NCBI GenBank assembly: GCA_030141605.1
Contig: JAQGDQ010000388.1
Coordinates: 62,001-126,000, forward strand
From: Tubiluchus corallicola
Taxonomy: Eukaryota; Priapulida; Priapulimorpha; Priapulimorphida; Tubiluchidae
DNA: 64,000 nt
Direction: 5' to 3'
The notes beneath the pieces are model-generated. The model worked only from the letters and a program-made list of their open reading frames with translations. It did not search any database and was not told where the DNA came from. Made by a program: the position numbers and the translations under genes. Positions 9,601 through 37,724 of this stretch are shown here, piece by piece; the stretch's first letter is position 1; each line of letters opens with the position of its first letter.

Positions 9601-10581
9601 ATCCTTGACAGTTCACAAAAAAGCATGTATGCGGTTGGATGCGTATCTAATTACCATTGCTATAACTCCAACAGTATTACTATCCTTGACAGTTCACAAA
9701 AAAGCATGTATGCGGTTGGATGCGTATCTAATTACCATTGCTATAACTCCAACAGTATTACTATCCTTGACTGTTCATAGAAAAGCATGTATATCTAGTT
9801 GCTTATTATTTTTTCAGGGTTGTGTCTATATCAAATGTACCAGACCAGAAGCGGCTGGACGAGTTTACAAGTCTTTGCATGGCTGGTGGTTTGATGGTAA
9901 GATACCTGCATGTGCTGCCCTCTAATAATAATAAATTTATTTGGAAATGCAAATACAATATCTAGAAGCACTGAGAAAAATAGATATTAATAATAATAAT
10001 ATAATTTTGATGTAGCAAAATGCATATAATAAATGGCAAGAACCAGAGGTACGTGCTTGCACATTTTACACCTTTGCCAGCGCCATTGACCAGCAACATC
10101 AATAACTCCAATGTAGACAAGGTCCAGTTTGTAATGTCCATGTTTTAGTATTGTAATGCTTGGTTATTGCGGAGAAAGGGCAATTATCACATGTATAGTA
10201 TTTTCAGCCGTGGAATTGAGCCTATAACCTCTTGAACCTAACTGAATAGCCTTTCTGCCATCACTTGAAATACAAACTGGTTAATGTTAGTTAACTCTCT
10301 GTTATCCAAACTCTGTTAACTCACTTTGAGATGTGTATTATTAACCCAAGATTTTTCAATTGCTTTTAGCAGTTTCTGCAAAACAGCTTGTTTGCAGTTT
10401 TTTATATCAGCATTCTACCTTGATTACAGGTAAACTGGTCACGGTGAAATATTTGCGGGTGGAGCGCTACCATGAGCGGTTTCCAGAATCGCGTGATGCC
10501 CACGAACCACTACGGCCTTCCAACGATCAGTGCTTGTCTTTGTCCGAACCATTCTACAAAAGCACGTTGGAGATCACGTGA
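612..10581 (+). CDS. LEMD3: LEMD3/MAN1-like inner nuclear membrane protein, C-terminal part (5' end outside window)
   Basis: Spliced coding exons are 612-736, 1746-1851, 9818-9896 and 10430-10581 (TGA at 10579-10581). All have GT/AG borders and compatible phases and give 153 codons. The product reads KVWQGQAF, then [46 protein letters not shown] and RYHERFP. These match in order the end of the MAN1 winged-helix region and the C-terminal U2AF-homology (RRM-like) domain of vertebrate LEMD3. In vertebrates that domain binds receptor SMADs at the inner nuclear membrane and dampens TGF-beta/BMP signalling; the same role here is inference. The LEM domain and the two membrane segments must lie upstream of the window. 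A symmetric 75-nt exon at 1568-1642 may be included between the first two exons. The third intron is about 8 kb because of a BEL/Pao element. LEMD2 lacks the C-terminal UHM domain, so LEMD3 is the better assignment. Confidence 0.92.
737..1745 (+). other. LEMD3 introns around the candidate cassette exon
   Basis: This AT-rich intron sequence flanks 1568-1642. Apart from that exon I see no gene, RNA or recognisable repeat. The reading frames on the minus strand here are short and lack any family motif. Confidence 0.5.
1568..1642 (+). other. Candidate cassette exon of LEMD3 (25 codons)
   Basis: This 75-nt open block has a good acceptor (catacag) and a strong donor (ag|gtaagg). Both borders are phase 2, so including or skipping it keeps the frame. 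It would insert 25 residues containing ECCKC and PPWIHSR between NMFEKD and SETMANW. Without it the linker has the same number of residues as human LEMD3 (NMF to W). Skipping is therefore likely the ancestral form, and the exon could be a lineage-specific alternative exon. Confidence 0.5.
2222..2766. repeat. 81-bp minisatellite, left half (about 6.7 units)
   Basis: Units starting with GGTTGGATGCGTATCTAATT recur every 81 bp, with starts near 2223, 2304, 2385, 2466, 2547, 2628 and 2709. The last unit breaks off after CCTTGAC, where the BEL/Pao LTR begins. Units differ mainly at ataactcc/atgactcc and at cagttcacaaaa/ctgttcacagaaa. Because 81 is a multiple of three and the unit lacks stops in two frames, long repetitive reading frames appear. 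I read these as artefacts of the repeat, not genes. The same array resumes at 9527. Confidence 0.95.
2767..3121 (+). repeat. 5' LTR of the BEL/Pao element
   Basis: This is a 355-bp direct repeat of 9143-9486. The copies differ by one 11-bp indel (after aagtag) and one substitution (gagtatagg against gagtagagg) that I could find by eye. It holds a TATA-like tctgctatataag near 2848 and an AATAAA close to its end near 3092. The terminal TG may lie 4 bp further out (2763), where the two copies no longer align exactly. Confidence 0.93.
3122..3139 (+). other. Primer binding site
   Basis: TGGTGCCGAAACCCGGGA directly follows the 5' LTR. The leading TGG pairs with the 3' CCA of a tRNA, as expected for minus-strand priming. 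I have not assigned the tRNA species. Confidence 0.8.
3148..3640 (+). repeat. Tandem repeats in the BEL/Pao leader (45-47 bp and 92 bp units)
   Basis: The motif GGAACTGGAA recurs at 3148, 3195, 3242 and 3287 (spacing 47, 47, 45), then at 3377, 3469 and 3561 (spacing 92). The 92-bp unit looks like two diverged short units, with an added TTCTTGCACTTACCTGCATT segment. The array runs up to the ATG of ORF1 at 3646. Confidence 0.9.
3646..7095 (+). CDS. BEL/Pao ORF1: SAP-domain Gag, protease and remnant pol (RT/RNase H deleted)
   Basis: The frame has 1149 codons. About residues 37-72 form a SAP-like helix-extension-helix motif ([19 protein letters not shown], then LVRRILEH). An acidic stretch follows near 85-110, and about 395-560 is a DUF1759-type Gag core ([15 protein letters not shown]). 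Three zinc-knuckle-like motifs follow: [14 protein letters not shown] at 669-682, [14 protein letters not shown] at 700-713 and [13 protein letters not shown] near 717. The aspartic protease has its DTG at 803-805 (DUF1758 type). The [12 protein letters not shown] and DGRYMVES motifs near 1030-1060 normally precede reverse transcriptase. Here they run straight into [18 protein letters not shown], which normally follows RNase H. No YxDD-type polymerase motif is present. The frame closes shortly after, overlapping ORF2 by 83 nt. The start is the first ATG after the leader repeats. Confidence 0.9.
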   Translation: MTDQLKSSQAQILHAPEGVSDTEIRTYVTGTIPMSRLELMDLTQRELKDLLRDKGLPAYGTKAELVRRILEHREQNARASPNVMEEEPETSAAMSKPDCDEEPGESEEDEAYPLVPLLEKPNIELPLEIDQEIEMFLQKIRIHNHRFTEMRYDMIRFSNSLYDLLCFENIETLIDKANNYLSDYTDTVQELIETYGKLIDCYYRCNNDTMADATSELINSRAVLKQDLLGLPKLLLQKFKSKGNFELNQQNLIIPALEPVHQPASTTKASGVFVSKIKNTGNAAFAGQAGTKAYGSNVYNAHDDQNYPPSSVFNTMMQTMDMIASRLERLESRDHHMADTNPKPKHSVMDNTLHESVIAQTSKVQPSRLASMYASPVQACHASQASNESDSDAYFRNSRLPKFQLPTFSGDGDDFQGFWSIFHDEIHTRADLKEMKKLNYLKMSLKGVPLEIVKSYPAIPESYQQAVNHLVKRFLKKDDLIDRNLDLLENLETVAPNATNLRKFLDKIESILRTLAMLGYEEEHYIVRQITRRLPANINNELRRMCSGMTHGSRWKLDDLIRTMEWYVEDIEAIQKDKNSVPIPTEKPISKPSYKNGKLGFAGRRPNYQHESVLSNTEQQIALQSEGIGHPGLSSLPLNKGSNKPKVNKGKPKSNKPVGSSSGFKKFPCFLCGKTGHPSRYCHELSISEKKAILKMQNRCMICMSKTHTEDTCTKQCVVCLGRHNLTLCEKAAFNKRPNPQCVEISAVPKQSHLTNESMLLNSKPNSKTTIMQTVLCYAFNPQTLMKRERKLQDGVRIRGFLDTGSHTSYITKSLADRLDLPLSNKSTVMLSTFANPEPKRIECYDSVITLNGGPTSCQLELDVRVVPFIAQYSRRPSLPSDIYSKLKCWEGLMADVLPGTHSSDDDLKEQIELLIGNDHYFRVLGAEKRKLGPDIFMFASCLGYIIGGTVQKKSIDAENENVTCNTALLSFQPGFDTSMNLIIDNSSSLDVTKPEVHLSCIDIVANYDDKTERSYQLERFWSLDSLGIQDSPTVDDDEMAVRKFENSVEFRDGRYMVESEMPNTKEVFFETSCVANAIACKQKIGNVININDYSSLDRLLIVTAFVLRILQVNCTLQRGPKIEHKSRYHTGDNTGFETVDQMDTVYLP
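7013..8533 (+). CDS. BEL/Pao ORF2: integrase with C-terminal DUF5641-like domain
   Basis: The frame has 506 codons and lies in the +1 frame relative to ORF1, with an 83-nt overlap. An HHCC zinc-binding domain begins at H83 ([10 protein letters not shown], then RKCLTC). The catalytic core is intact by inspection: D156 (VGVDYMGP), D223 (YSDNAPTF) and E274 (GGHYERLVG), with the D-E spacing usual for BEL/Pao. The tail from about 360 ([10 protein letters not shown], then GRWKLGRI) is the DUF5641-type domain found after BEL/Pao integrases. In full elements the integrase is the end of one long pol frame; here residues [10 protein letters not shown] already belong to pol, so the frame change lies before about 7050. 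The true start codon is unknown, and the ATG at 7013 is only the first in frame. Confidence 0.9.
   Translation: MSTNLVTIQETTQALKLWIRWIQFTYLDFVQQKLQRASSNVTFFMNDAGLIACKTRFQNKHSLLTSQPLLLPNCKLVELIVQHKHKVYCHVGISQVLTIFRINYWVPNGRNIIRAILRKCLTCRRYEGGPYCSPPFKQLPDERLVPSCPYSYVGVDYMGPILYKSGTSKTKNLTKKSWIVLFDCLTTRAVHLALVTDMTAESLILVLRRFIARYGCPKKMYSDNAPTFKLVRNTMDAHFNSVLHSKLCQEFATKSGFSWSFIIPKASHQGGHYERLVGLVKRTLRKTTLCKPLPYDILVTVLEEIQYIINSRPFCYVDSSTLEALSPNSFLMPTGHRPPGIQDLESNVCNDPDFQPTIKTLIENWKNGQKQVKQFWKRWQTEYLGDLRARTQSELVTKRGALKQIPKINDVVLIKEENHPRGRWKLGRISRLLGSSDGEVRGAEVVLANGNSLQRPVHHLYPITQAASDQPLTCKSPMLVKRMLTKRESAAKARKIIKGLIDNDKV
8534..9142 (+). other. Non-coding tail of the BEL/Pao element
   Basis: This T-rich sequence between the integrase stop and the 3' LTR has no envelope-like frame. 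The bases just before the LTR (ctgcagcctcaatatgcct) do not form the purine tract expected for plus-strand priming. Confidence 0.6.
9143..9486 (+). repeat. 3' LTR of the BEL/Pao element
   Basis: This 344-bp copy of 2767-3121 lacks 11 bp and has one substitution. It ends TTTTTTAACATC. About 40 bp of filler (catgtttacatc onwards) separates it from the resumed 81-bp minisatellite. Confidence 0.93.
9527..9791. repeat. 81-bp minisatellite, right half (about 3 units)
   Basis: This is the same unit as at 2222-2766, with starts at 9552, 9633 and 9714. It begins at acagttcac, the exact unit position where the left half stops, so the retrotransposon lies within one array. The array ends about 25 bp before the 3' splice site of the LEMD3 exon at 9818. 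Confidence 0.93.
9897..10429 (+). other. LEMD3 last intron
   Basis: This 533-bp intron contains short AAT-rich simple repeats (near 9924-9940 and 9988-10003). I see no other feature. Confidence 0.6.
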
Positions 10582-10858
10582 TCGATGTCGTGCCACATCA
10601 TTGGTTGAAATTTCCCATCACTTTCTGGACGCTTTTTCTTGTATTTAGTGGTTAAGGTTCCTCAGCACGAATTATGTGGCCTGTGTGACATTTTACTAAT
10701 GTAACTAAGGTCTTTACAACTCTTCCAACTGTGTGAAGCAGATGAAATGAGGTTGTTGCTGAAGAATTATTTTTGTAATTCAGTTTTGGGTGCCTTGTAC
10801 GACAAATGCAGAGCAACTCACAGATGCTTGGAGGTTACATTCTGTGGGCAATTTGTAA

Positions 10859-10864
10859 AATAAA
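10859..10864 (+). terminator. Probable polyadenylation signal of LEMD3
   Basis: An AATAAA lies 278 nt after the LEMD3 stop and is followed by a TTTGTTTGTGG-type GU-rich stretch. A later AATAAA near 13466 could serve a longer form. Confidence 0.55.
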
Positions 10865-12837
10865 CACTTTGTTTGTGGAAATTTATCTACTCACATTCAG
10901 ATTTCATGGTTACATAGAGTTGCAATATACAGTGTGCTGGGTCGTCAAACATTTTACTTTTTTGACACACACTGTGCATTGAGTACTTTAAAGTTTGTAA
11001 CGTGTATCTAATACTTACTACCATGTGGCAGAACAATGAACTATGCGTGTCCTTAGCTATGCGTGTCCTTAGAATATTGCCTGATATTATTGTTTGTGGA
11101 CAATTGCAGTTTTTCAGACAACTCAGAATTTTGACTTTGTATTGCTCAAAATAATGCCAATCGAGGCTAGTTGCTGATCACTGAATTTGAATTTGTAGGC
11201 AGGGTACTTTGGGCTTGTAAACATTGTGACTGGTTAATGATACTAGTTTTATGTAAGTAGCAGTAGTGTATGTACCTGTGAGATTAGTATTAGATCAGTG
11301 CATACAATAACTTGTTAGATTTAATGAAATTGAACATGGACACTCACAAACAGATGTCGCATTTTGAAGATGCCTGTCCTACTAGAATGTTGAACAATGA
11401 TCATTTAACGATACGATAATTTTTCACTGTCACGTGATAATGATTTTCAATTTTTCAGAAGACTCGTTAAGCTGCAATTAACAATTTGAATGATACCGAA
11501 CAGGCAACTTACATGATAGCTATATTTGATAATACACTTACTGAAATATTTTCAACTGACTGCTGTTTACGAAGAATAGATTACAAAACATAAACATCCT
11601 GTTTCAATGATTCAGAACATGGAAATCGTTATGAAAATGGAAGAATTGATAATCATACTTTGTTTTATAGCGATAACATTATTATTGACATCCTTAATAT
11701 TGCATTAGTATTTTGCCTTTTATAAATGGAGACGTTGGAAAACGTGCAAAGGGGATTAGTCGCTGCTACTTGAAAAAAAAACAAGAATAAGTCTTGGATT
11801 TTCATTGAACATACTAAAACACAGGAAAAATTTGTGTTTTTACCGAAAGCACTTATTATCCCCATCATATGCTATCTATTGATATTATATATTGGTTTTG
11901 GACTATTTGAGTTTTTGGACATGATTAAAGAGCATTCAGTTGTCGAACCATTTGTTCAAATTAGACTTCGTGAACACGCTGAGTTATGAGTATCGTTACT
12001 GGGAAGCTGCTAATTTTTTCTGTCAGTTTTAGTGCTGTAAACAGCATTTGCAATTTCGTGGCCCATTAAGGCTACAAGATCGAAATTTGACAAAGACTGA
12101 CCTATCAAGATACACAGCTTATAAACATGCCTAATCGCTTGCGCATGTAGTTAGAAATTGATCCGAAAGTACCACATAAATGAGAGTACATGTACTGCAT
12201 ATTTTAAAACAGTATTGCAGTTGTTGTTGATACACAGAATAGATTACCATATTAGGACTCTGAGTATTGAAAAGTAAGAACTTGAAACTTTGTATTGGTT
12301 AGATTTAAGTAAATTTACCAGTTTTGCTGATAAAACCACACAAACTCTGCTTCGCCAGTTTTTATTGATTGCTGTAATTGGGCAGGAATTGTAATGAAAC
12401 ACCGTTAAACACAAAAAATTGAACTGAATGCTGGCAGCTAGTGAAATTGGTTGATGTGAGTTGCGATCACTCAGTTCATCGATCAATCTCCTTAGTGGGT
12501 AAGCTTTACAGTTTTACACTACATTTAATTAGTTTCTGTAACACTACTTGTTGTGCAAAGTGCATAATATTAAGATTGGTAGTGTGTAAAGTGCATAATA
12601 TTAACATTGATCATTAAGAGACGGTCAGTGTTATCGTCTCTGCAGTGGTCTTGGGTCTCATCAAGAGACCTGGATCTTTAAAAACAAAACTGGTATTAGT
12701 TGCGTTACGAATTTCGATCGAGGCATATTGTACAGTGCTTAGCATTGTTTGTCAAATTCACGTCATAAACTTTTTGCGACATAATGTTTGACATTATTTG
12801 TGCAGAGCTAAAATTATGCTGTGATCATTATGTTACA

Positions 12838-13008
12838 TAATGCTTGATAAATTCCTATTGAGATCATTGTAATGCTTGATAGTGCATTCTCAGATCATCA
12901 TTTTGTAATGTTTGATAAATTCCTATCGAGATCATATTATTGTAATGCTTAATAACGCGTTCTGAGATCATTTCGTAATGCTTGATAAATTCCTGTTGAA
13001 AGCACTTG
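12838..13008. repeat. Degenerate tandem repeat, about 32-37 bp unit, five copies
   Basis: The motif TAATGCTTGATAAATTCC with a following GAGATCAT recurs at about 12838, 12870, 12906, 12943 and 12976. A detached sixth copy lies near 13157. The copies are diverged, so the array is old. Confidence 0.7.
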
Positions 13009-13972
13009 GCATTTTATAATTATAATAATTCTCAAAGAATTGTGAAGAATGCTTTCCTCAGTTCATTCTGAAAATATGCTTTGTAAAACTAGCTAAATAC
13101 ATGATAAGCTCGTTACGTTTTGTTAAGTCTTACACCTTCAGCCAAGATCATTGCTTTGTAATGTTTGATAAATTCTACTAATATCAAGACTATTTGATAA
13201 ATATGAGTTCATACTGATTATACTTTGTAATCTTCCTAAGTTCTTCCTATCGGTTTGTACAGTTCACGCTGAGATATGCTTAGAAATGCTCTCTAATTCA
13301 TACTAAACTCATACTCCACATAGAATGTCTTGACATTCCAAATTTCTTTAGCATTTTCTGGCATATTGTTCTGGATCAGTATTATGTCGAAAGATATTGC
13401 AAAGTTTGTCGGTTGTTTGTAAATTTCCTGATGATATAATGATCACATCAATTTGTACAGCACCTAATAAACATAAAGTAAAAATATTATTTGCTTGCTG
13501 TTCTTGTTTAGTTTAGAGAGTAAAACTACTGCATTTGTCATTCCTGCGTACATATGCATGCATAGGGAGGTTGCATTTAAATTCAAGAGTTACGCTTAAG
13601 TGAATAAGCATTGAAAGTACATGCAAACAGTTAGAAAATATAACAAAACATCAAATACGTTTGCATCAGGGAACAAAATATCTTTTTGCTGAATTCTTAT
13701 AAGACTGCTCAATTATTATTATACATGGTGCTAGGAAATGACAGCTCCTTAAAAAGTTTAAAGTAGATTTAAATGTATTTTTAATACTTTAATCATAATA
13801 TCTTTTATTTAATCTATTGTTAATGTTTTCTCCACTTGTTGTTGTCAGAAATCAAAAATATTGAAGAAGTGAGTCAATACACCATTCTCATTGAAAAATC
13901 AACAAAAAATCATATCCGCTTTTACAAACTTTATATAGCTGCAAATAACATCAGTACCAGATATTAAGATTA

Positions 13973-14156
13973 AGCGGCATTTATGCAGCATTCAGATGCG
14001 GATGCATTTTCGAGTTGTGGAATAGATAAAATCAGTTTATATTGTTTTCAATGCACTAATTTATGCAGCCTGCTTGCGCGTTATTCTTTTTCTGCAGCTA
14101 TTCCTATTGATTTTTTCCACAGGAAAAATGCATCCGGATGCTTCATAAATGCCACT
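13973..14156. mobile_element. MITE with long terminal inverted repeats, TTA target duplication
   Basis: The left end AGCGGCATTTATGCAGC and the reverse complement of the right end, AGTGGCATTTATGAAGC, pair. Similarity continues through the GGATGCATTTT region and on to gtgga and aatca, giving inverted repeats of about 55-60 bp in a 184-bp element. TTA flanks both ends (13970-13972 and 14157-14159), which fits a PIF/Harbinger-type three-base duplication. It has no coding capacity. Confidence 0.65.
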
Positions 14157-14607
14157 TTAGTTTCCTTTACTCAAAATTAAATGTTCTTTCTCGTCGTTTT
14201 GTTGGTTTTTATCTGTTCCTCTTGGTTTCTTCTGTACAAAAAGAGGTAATCATTTCCTGAAATGCCCCTAATTTATTTGCAAGGTATACACCTATGTAAG
14301 GTAAAATTATTTTATTTTACTATTTTAGATCATTCATTTTTTGATGATAATCATGATGATATGATTCTTGTAGACATGAATTTGCAATGCATGATAAACA
14401 CTAAAGTGTAAAGTGATTTACCTGTCCAGCTGACATTAATGATGAAAAAATCTCAATGGCTGACATTAAAGGATTGAGTTAACTATCAATCCCCAGTAAA
14501 CTGTTTACATTCGTTTTTCTAACAGCATTTTTTAAGCAGTGTCAGCTGTTATACAGTAAGATCTATGCAGTCCAGTTCCAGAAATATGCTGAGTTTCCTT
14601 TCAATGC

Positions 14608-14613
14608 TTTATT
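14608..14613 (-). terminator. Probable polyadenylation signal of RRP9
   Basis: TTTATT on the plus strand reads AATAAA on the RRP9 strand, 53 nt beyond the stop codon. The 3' UTR would be very short. Confidence 0.6.
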
Positions 14614-14665
14614 TAACAAAACAACAATTATTACAGCAATTATGAATATTAAAAGCCATCAAGGG

Positions 14666-27431
<12,766 letters not shown>

Positions 27432-28907
27432 TGCTGCGATCCCAACACCTACAAATAATCTATTAATCTATGTTTTATTTTAAAATAATTTAAACTATAA
27501 TCCGAACTCTTATAGAAACGCTTTTACAAATTAGTAAACCACGTGTGGAACGGTGCGGCTGTTTGTGCTGCCGTCTGTGATGTGATATCCGACCTATTTT
27601 AAGACGTTCTTGTTCACTCTTTTTATTTACATGTCAGTAATAATGATTTCTGATAACGACTGAATCAGATACAGTGATACGGTAATTAAGAATAGGCCTA
27701 AACAGAGCTCTCTCTGCCAAATGGCAGCCGCTCTTCTTTATGTGAGGTCTTTGGTGCAAGGACTATCAATTCTCTCAAATACTTCTTTGTTTGTTGTTTT
27801 TTGGTTTCCACGATAAATAAAAAGACAACCACTTTGGTTATTGCAACATCTTTTATTCTTCACAGAAGCTGTATTATCTCCTTGAGCAAGAAGTTTTGAA
27901 CTTGAACACTTATTTTGGCTGATACAAGGCCAATGGTCAAAATCGCACTCCTGTTTTTGGCGATGCACCCGAACTTTCGGCTAACATTAAATACGAAACA
28001 GCATGGCTGTGTTAATTGAAACAAAAATTTGTAACTTTGTACAAAAGTAAAGCACTTTGCATAGATTCCGTTCTAGCGTAAAAGTTTTACTATTCTACTC
28101 GTACGCAGGACCAGAACAAGCGTTTTCAAACTAGAAATTCACCAACACGGAAGTTATGTGAGTTTTACCTCTTGGTCCTAGGTAACTAAAGCAAGGTGGC
28201 TCGTGCAGCTCATTCTTTCAATTTAATTTAAGACTGGTTCATGCATTATTCTTTCACATTTAGTAAAATAAGATGCAATGTCCAGTAAAATAAGATTCAT
28301 ATGTAGAAGAAAACCGATTGAAGATTAGTAATACTAATAGTGTCTCATTTGTCTTTGACATTTTTTCACTTTTACTTTAGCTACTTACATTTTATCTTTT
28401 CTAGCATTATATTATATTTACTTATCTTTTCTGTCATTTGGTTTATGATTTTGTCTTGATTTAGTTAGTATGAGTAACCATTAGTAACATTTCAATTATT
28501 ATTCTCATTTAAATCCTGTTATTTTTACGTTGTATCATATGTTATTACATTTTCTTGTTCTAGTGTGTCATTTAACTTTAATTTTGTTCAGTTGTCTATT
28601 TGTTTAATTGTCTATGCGTAATGTCGACTTGACTAGTTGACCAGTTATTACTACATGGAAAAACATGCTATTATGGAAAAAACCGAGTAAACTTGAACAT
28701 AAACTACCTGTTTTATTATTATTTTAAAGTTCAATTTTGACACTGACTATTAGTACTTACCATAACACAACAATCTGGTTACTTATATGTTACTTTTGTC
28801 TGATATTTTTAGGGCTTTGAAATGTGTGCCGAGTTGGCCTGTTGGTGACTAACCTACTCCTGTGTCTAATGTAAATCTCCTTACGGCTTGCATGACTTTA
28901 GCAAGAG
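27432..28907. promoter_or_regulatory. Divergent promoter region of RRP9 (-) and SMIM29 (+)
   Basis: The two start codons lie 1.5 kb apart and point away from each other. A CACGTG E-box lies at 27540-27545, about 110 bp upstream of the RRP9 ATG, and a CGGAAGT ETS-like site at 28148. A 3' splice site (tatttttag at about 28804-28812) upstream of the SMIM29 ATG suggests a 5' UTR exon further left. Transcription start sites cannot be placed from sequence. Confidence 0.45.
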
Positions 28908-34892
<5,985 letters not shown>

Positions 34893-37144
34893 TGGCGTCT
34901 TAAGTTGAGGGATGGCTACAGAGTGGTAATGTGTGATGAGCGATGGCAAATTTCTGGTCATTTTTAGCAAAAATAATTGCTAGTCAACAACGTCAGTGTG
35001 TTTGTAGCTTTTTATGTGGCTACTGCAGTATGTTGTTATGCATACATAGTGATACACTTATTATGTATATGTACGTAATATCTTGACGGGTCTCTGCTCT
35101 GCATGGCTTTGCTGTTGTAATACGTGAAGCTTTTATTAGAACGAAAAGGTGATGGTTTATGCCTGAATCTCAAAGTGAACAAGTAAATTAGTCTAATGGT
35201 TGATGTGAAGAAAAAGTGGCATCTGTTTGTGACAAGGTTTGCACTTTGTTTGAGCACACAGTCATTTGTGCTGCGCTGATAACGGGTATATAATTCTGAT
35301 TAACCATTTCAATATGTATTTTTTAATTAACTAAGGTTGAGATTAATTAATGAAATCTCTTTTTGCAGTCATTCTGTTTGCGTGCGTGTGTACGTGCCTG
35401 CCTGCTTGCGTGCGTGTGCGTAGATGATGGAGTTTCTCTGAAACTGGATCTTCACTAACCATTGTGGTTGGCTTACAAAAATCGTGTACATAAATCCAAA
35501 TTTTGCATGCATGATTTACTTTCTTAATTAAAAACACATAAAATGATTAATGTACTTTGTGACAAGAAACGTTACTGATTAGTGATTTATCGCCAATAAT
35601 TAGTGCCAGATTTACCTACTTATGAGTCCCAGGCCAAACTCATGAGGGGACCCAAATTTACAGAAGTGTTGGCATGTTTCAGTGTCCAATATGTATAGGA
35701 CACTGTGGGTCCTATACACCATACTCCCGATCCTATATTTATTGTACAGGGGCCATTATGATTTTCAATATATTATATAATGGTATATCTAGTATGCACT
35801 TTGAACACGGTTTTGTGCTGGCACTCTGCGTGTCAAATTAGTTTCAGTGGACCTCCCAGATACCCATGTACCCAGTGTTATATTCTTGTTTTACTACCAC
35901 TTTCATTTTGAATTTTGATGTGTATCAATGTAACACGTGCATATTATGCCTTGTTTATTATATGAGAGCATGCATACTGCTGTGTAAATATGGTAAAGGC
36001 ATAAAATTGGTATAAAATTCCATAAGTATTATGCAAATGATTCTTTGACATTTGTCATGTAATGTTTTTATCAGCCCATGGTAATTTATTACTACTGTAA
36101 TTTTGAAATAATCATTTAGTGTTGTCACTAAAGTCTTGCACTTGTCTTGGCCAGTATTTATTTTTCTAACTGTTTAATGGAAATGCTGGTTAGTTTCCTA
36201 ACTGTTAAATTGTACGTTAGTACAAATAGTTATATAACACACATTGCTCGAATCATTGTACCATGTCAACAAAAAAACATTTGCGGCCTTTTTTGCAAAA
36301 GGATCTCTCTCTATTCTACAAATAGAAATGAAAACTGACTTTTTATGAATTTTAGAACTAATTTTAGGTCCAAGAAATTAATTTCCTGAAGGTTCAAGAT
36401 TGTACGTTTATTTACCAGTGTTGAGTGGTTCATTTGTAGAGATCTTTAGCCATTGTAAGCTCTTGACTATTAGTTCTTAACGTAGCCAAAGAGATGGGCT
36501 TTTAAAATATCCAATAGTTAGATGTATGTTATCTCAGGCTATCATCTTTTTCATATATATCTTTTTATTTTTACACTAGAGTAGGCCTAATCTTATTTTT
36601 TACTGTGTTTTCAAGAATACTCATTGTCATATATGCTAAAATGATCGTAAAAATATTGATTAACTGAATCCTGATACGTTTCTCATAATATTATTGGTTT
36701 CACTGTTCGTTATTCGGATTAGATTTCCACCCAGTAAAAGTTGTGCACACGCACACAATACTTCTAATGATTATTGTCTTCTACACCCTCCTCAAGTTTC
36801 TTTGACAGCCAAAGATGAACATTTCAGTCTGTCCAGGTACCAGTTTTTCTGTCTATTTGATTGATAGGTTACTTGAGATCACAGAGTTCAATGTCGCATA
36901 AGAGCCTTGCTATTGTCTTCCACTTCTGCCATATCTTTAATGATATTATAATAACTTATAAAACCTTGTTATTATAAAATACGTATTCAATGTACAAATA
37001 ATTGTTATCGACATCTGTGATGGTTAGATTTATGGATTTTTGATTATTTTGCGACTATTTATTATTTTATCAAAAGTAATTGACGTTAATTAACTGAACT
37101 ACATTTTTGTTGTACAAATGTATGCCATTTATATTAAAAATAAA
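34893..37144 (+). other. Probable long 3' UTR of SMIM29, ending at AATAAA 37139-37144
   Basis: No coding exon follows the stop. The first well-placed AATAAA that precedes the opposing HMGA transcript is at 37139, giving a 3' UTR of about 2.2 kb. A second AATAAA lies near 37288. A GC-alternating tract (gcgtgcgtgtgtacgtgcc) is at about 35380-35420. The extent is inference without transcript data. Confidence 0.4.
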
Positions 37145-37724
37145 ATTCTAAATTATGAGAAGATTTATTGTGGTAGTAATGTCTAAAAATAGCTGCTTCA
37201 GATGCACATAGGGTCCACAGCTTGTTACCAAATGCTAGCTAAACTGAAAACACGCTTGCTTAATATCTCTAATTTTTTACCTTTTTAAATAAAGACAAAC
37301 TACGAATGTTTATTCATTTCAGTGTATTAAATTATAACATTTGGTTTGACGCAGTTATTACAAAGCTTTCATGTTACATGAACAGGAGAACAATTATATA
37401 ATTTCAAATTCACTATCAAAATAAGAAGCTGAATACTTATATAAATTAAAATAACAATTATTTTGTCAATTTTTGTGCCATTTTGATAGACAATAATTAA
37501 TATGATGATAATGTTAGCCTCTTGAGAATAAGTGAGATTCGACAGACTAACTGCTCATTAATTTATATTCCTGTTAACTGCGGCCAAGCAAGATGCTAAT
37601 ATAACCTAGTAATTTTTATTTCATCTGCTACTCTAAGACATCAAAAGTTTCAAAATTAAAAAACATTTCAATTATATTCCACGAAATGGTCAAACCTTAT
37701 ATTAATACAATGGCATGCCAGGCT

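Larger units (their letters stand above)
10866..14607. other. Intergenic region between convergent LEMD3 and RRP9
   Basis: I find no coding exon. It holds a 16-bp tandem duplication ctatgcgtgtccttag near 11042-11073 and a duplicated gtgcataatattaa block near 12560-12605. It also contains a hairpin-capable agagacggtcagtgttatcgtctct stretch near 12617, written here as arms agagac and gtctct. The degenerate repeat and MITE are listed separately. Confidence 0.5.

Noticed and set aside
27721-27813. 30-codon frame starting MAAALLYVRSLVQG in the RRP9/SMIM29 promoter region
   Set aside because: It has a fair start context but no family match, no splice support and a very short length; perhaps a 5' leader frame, but not supportable as a gene.
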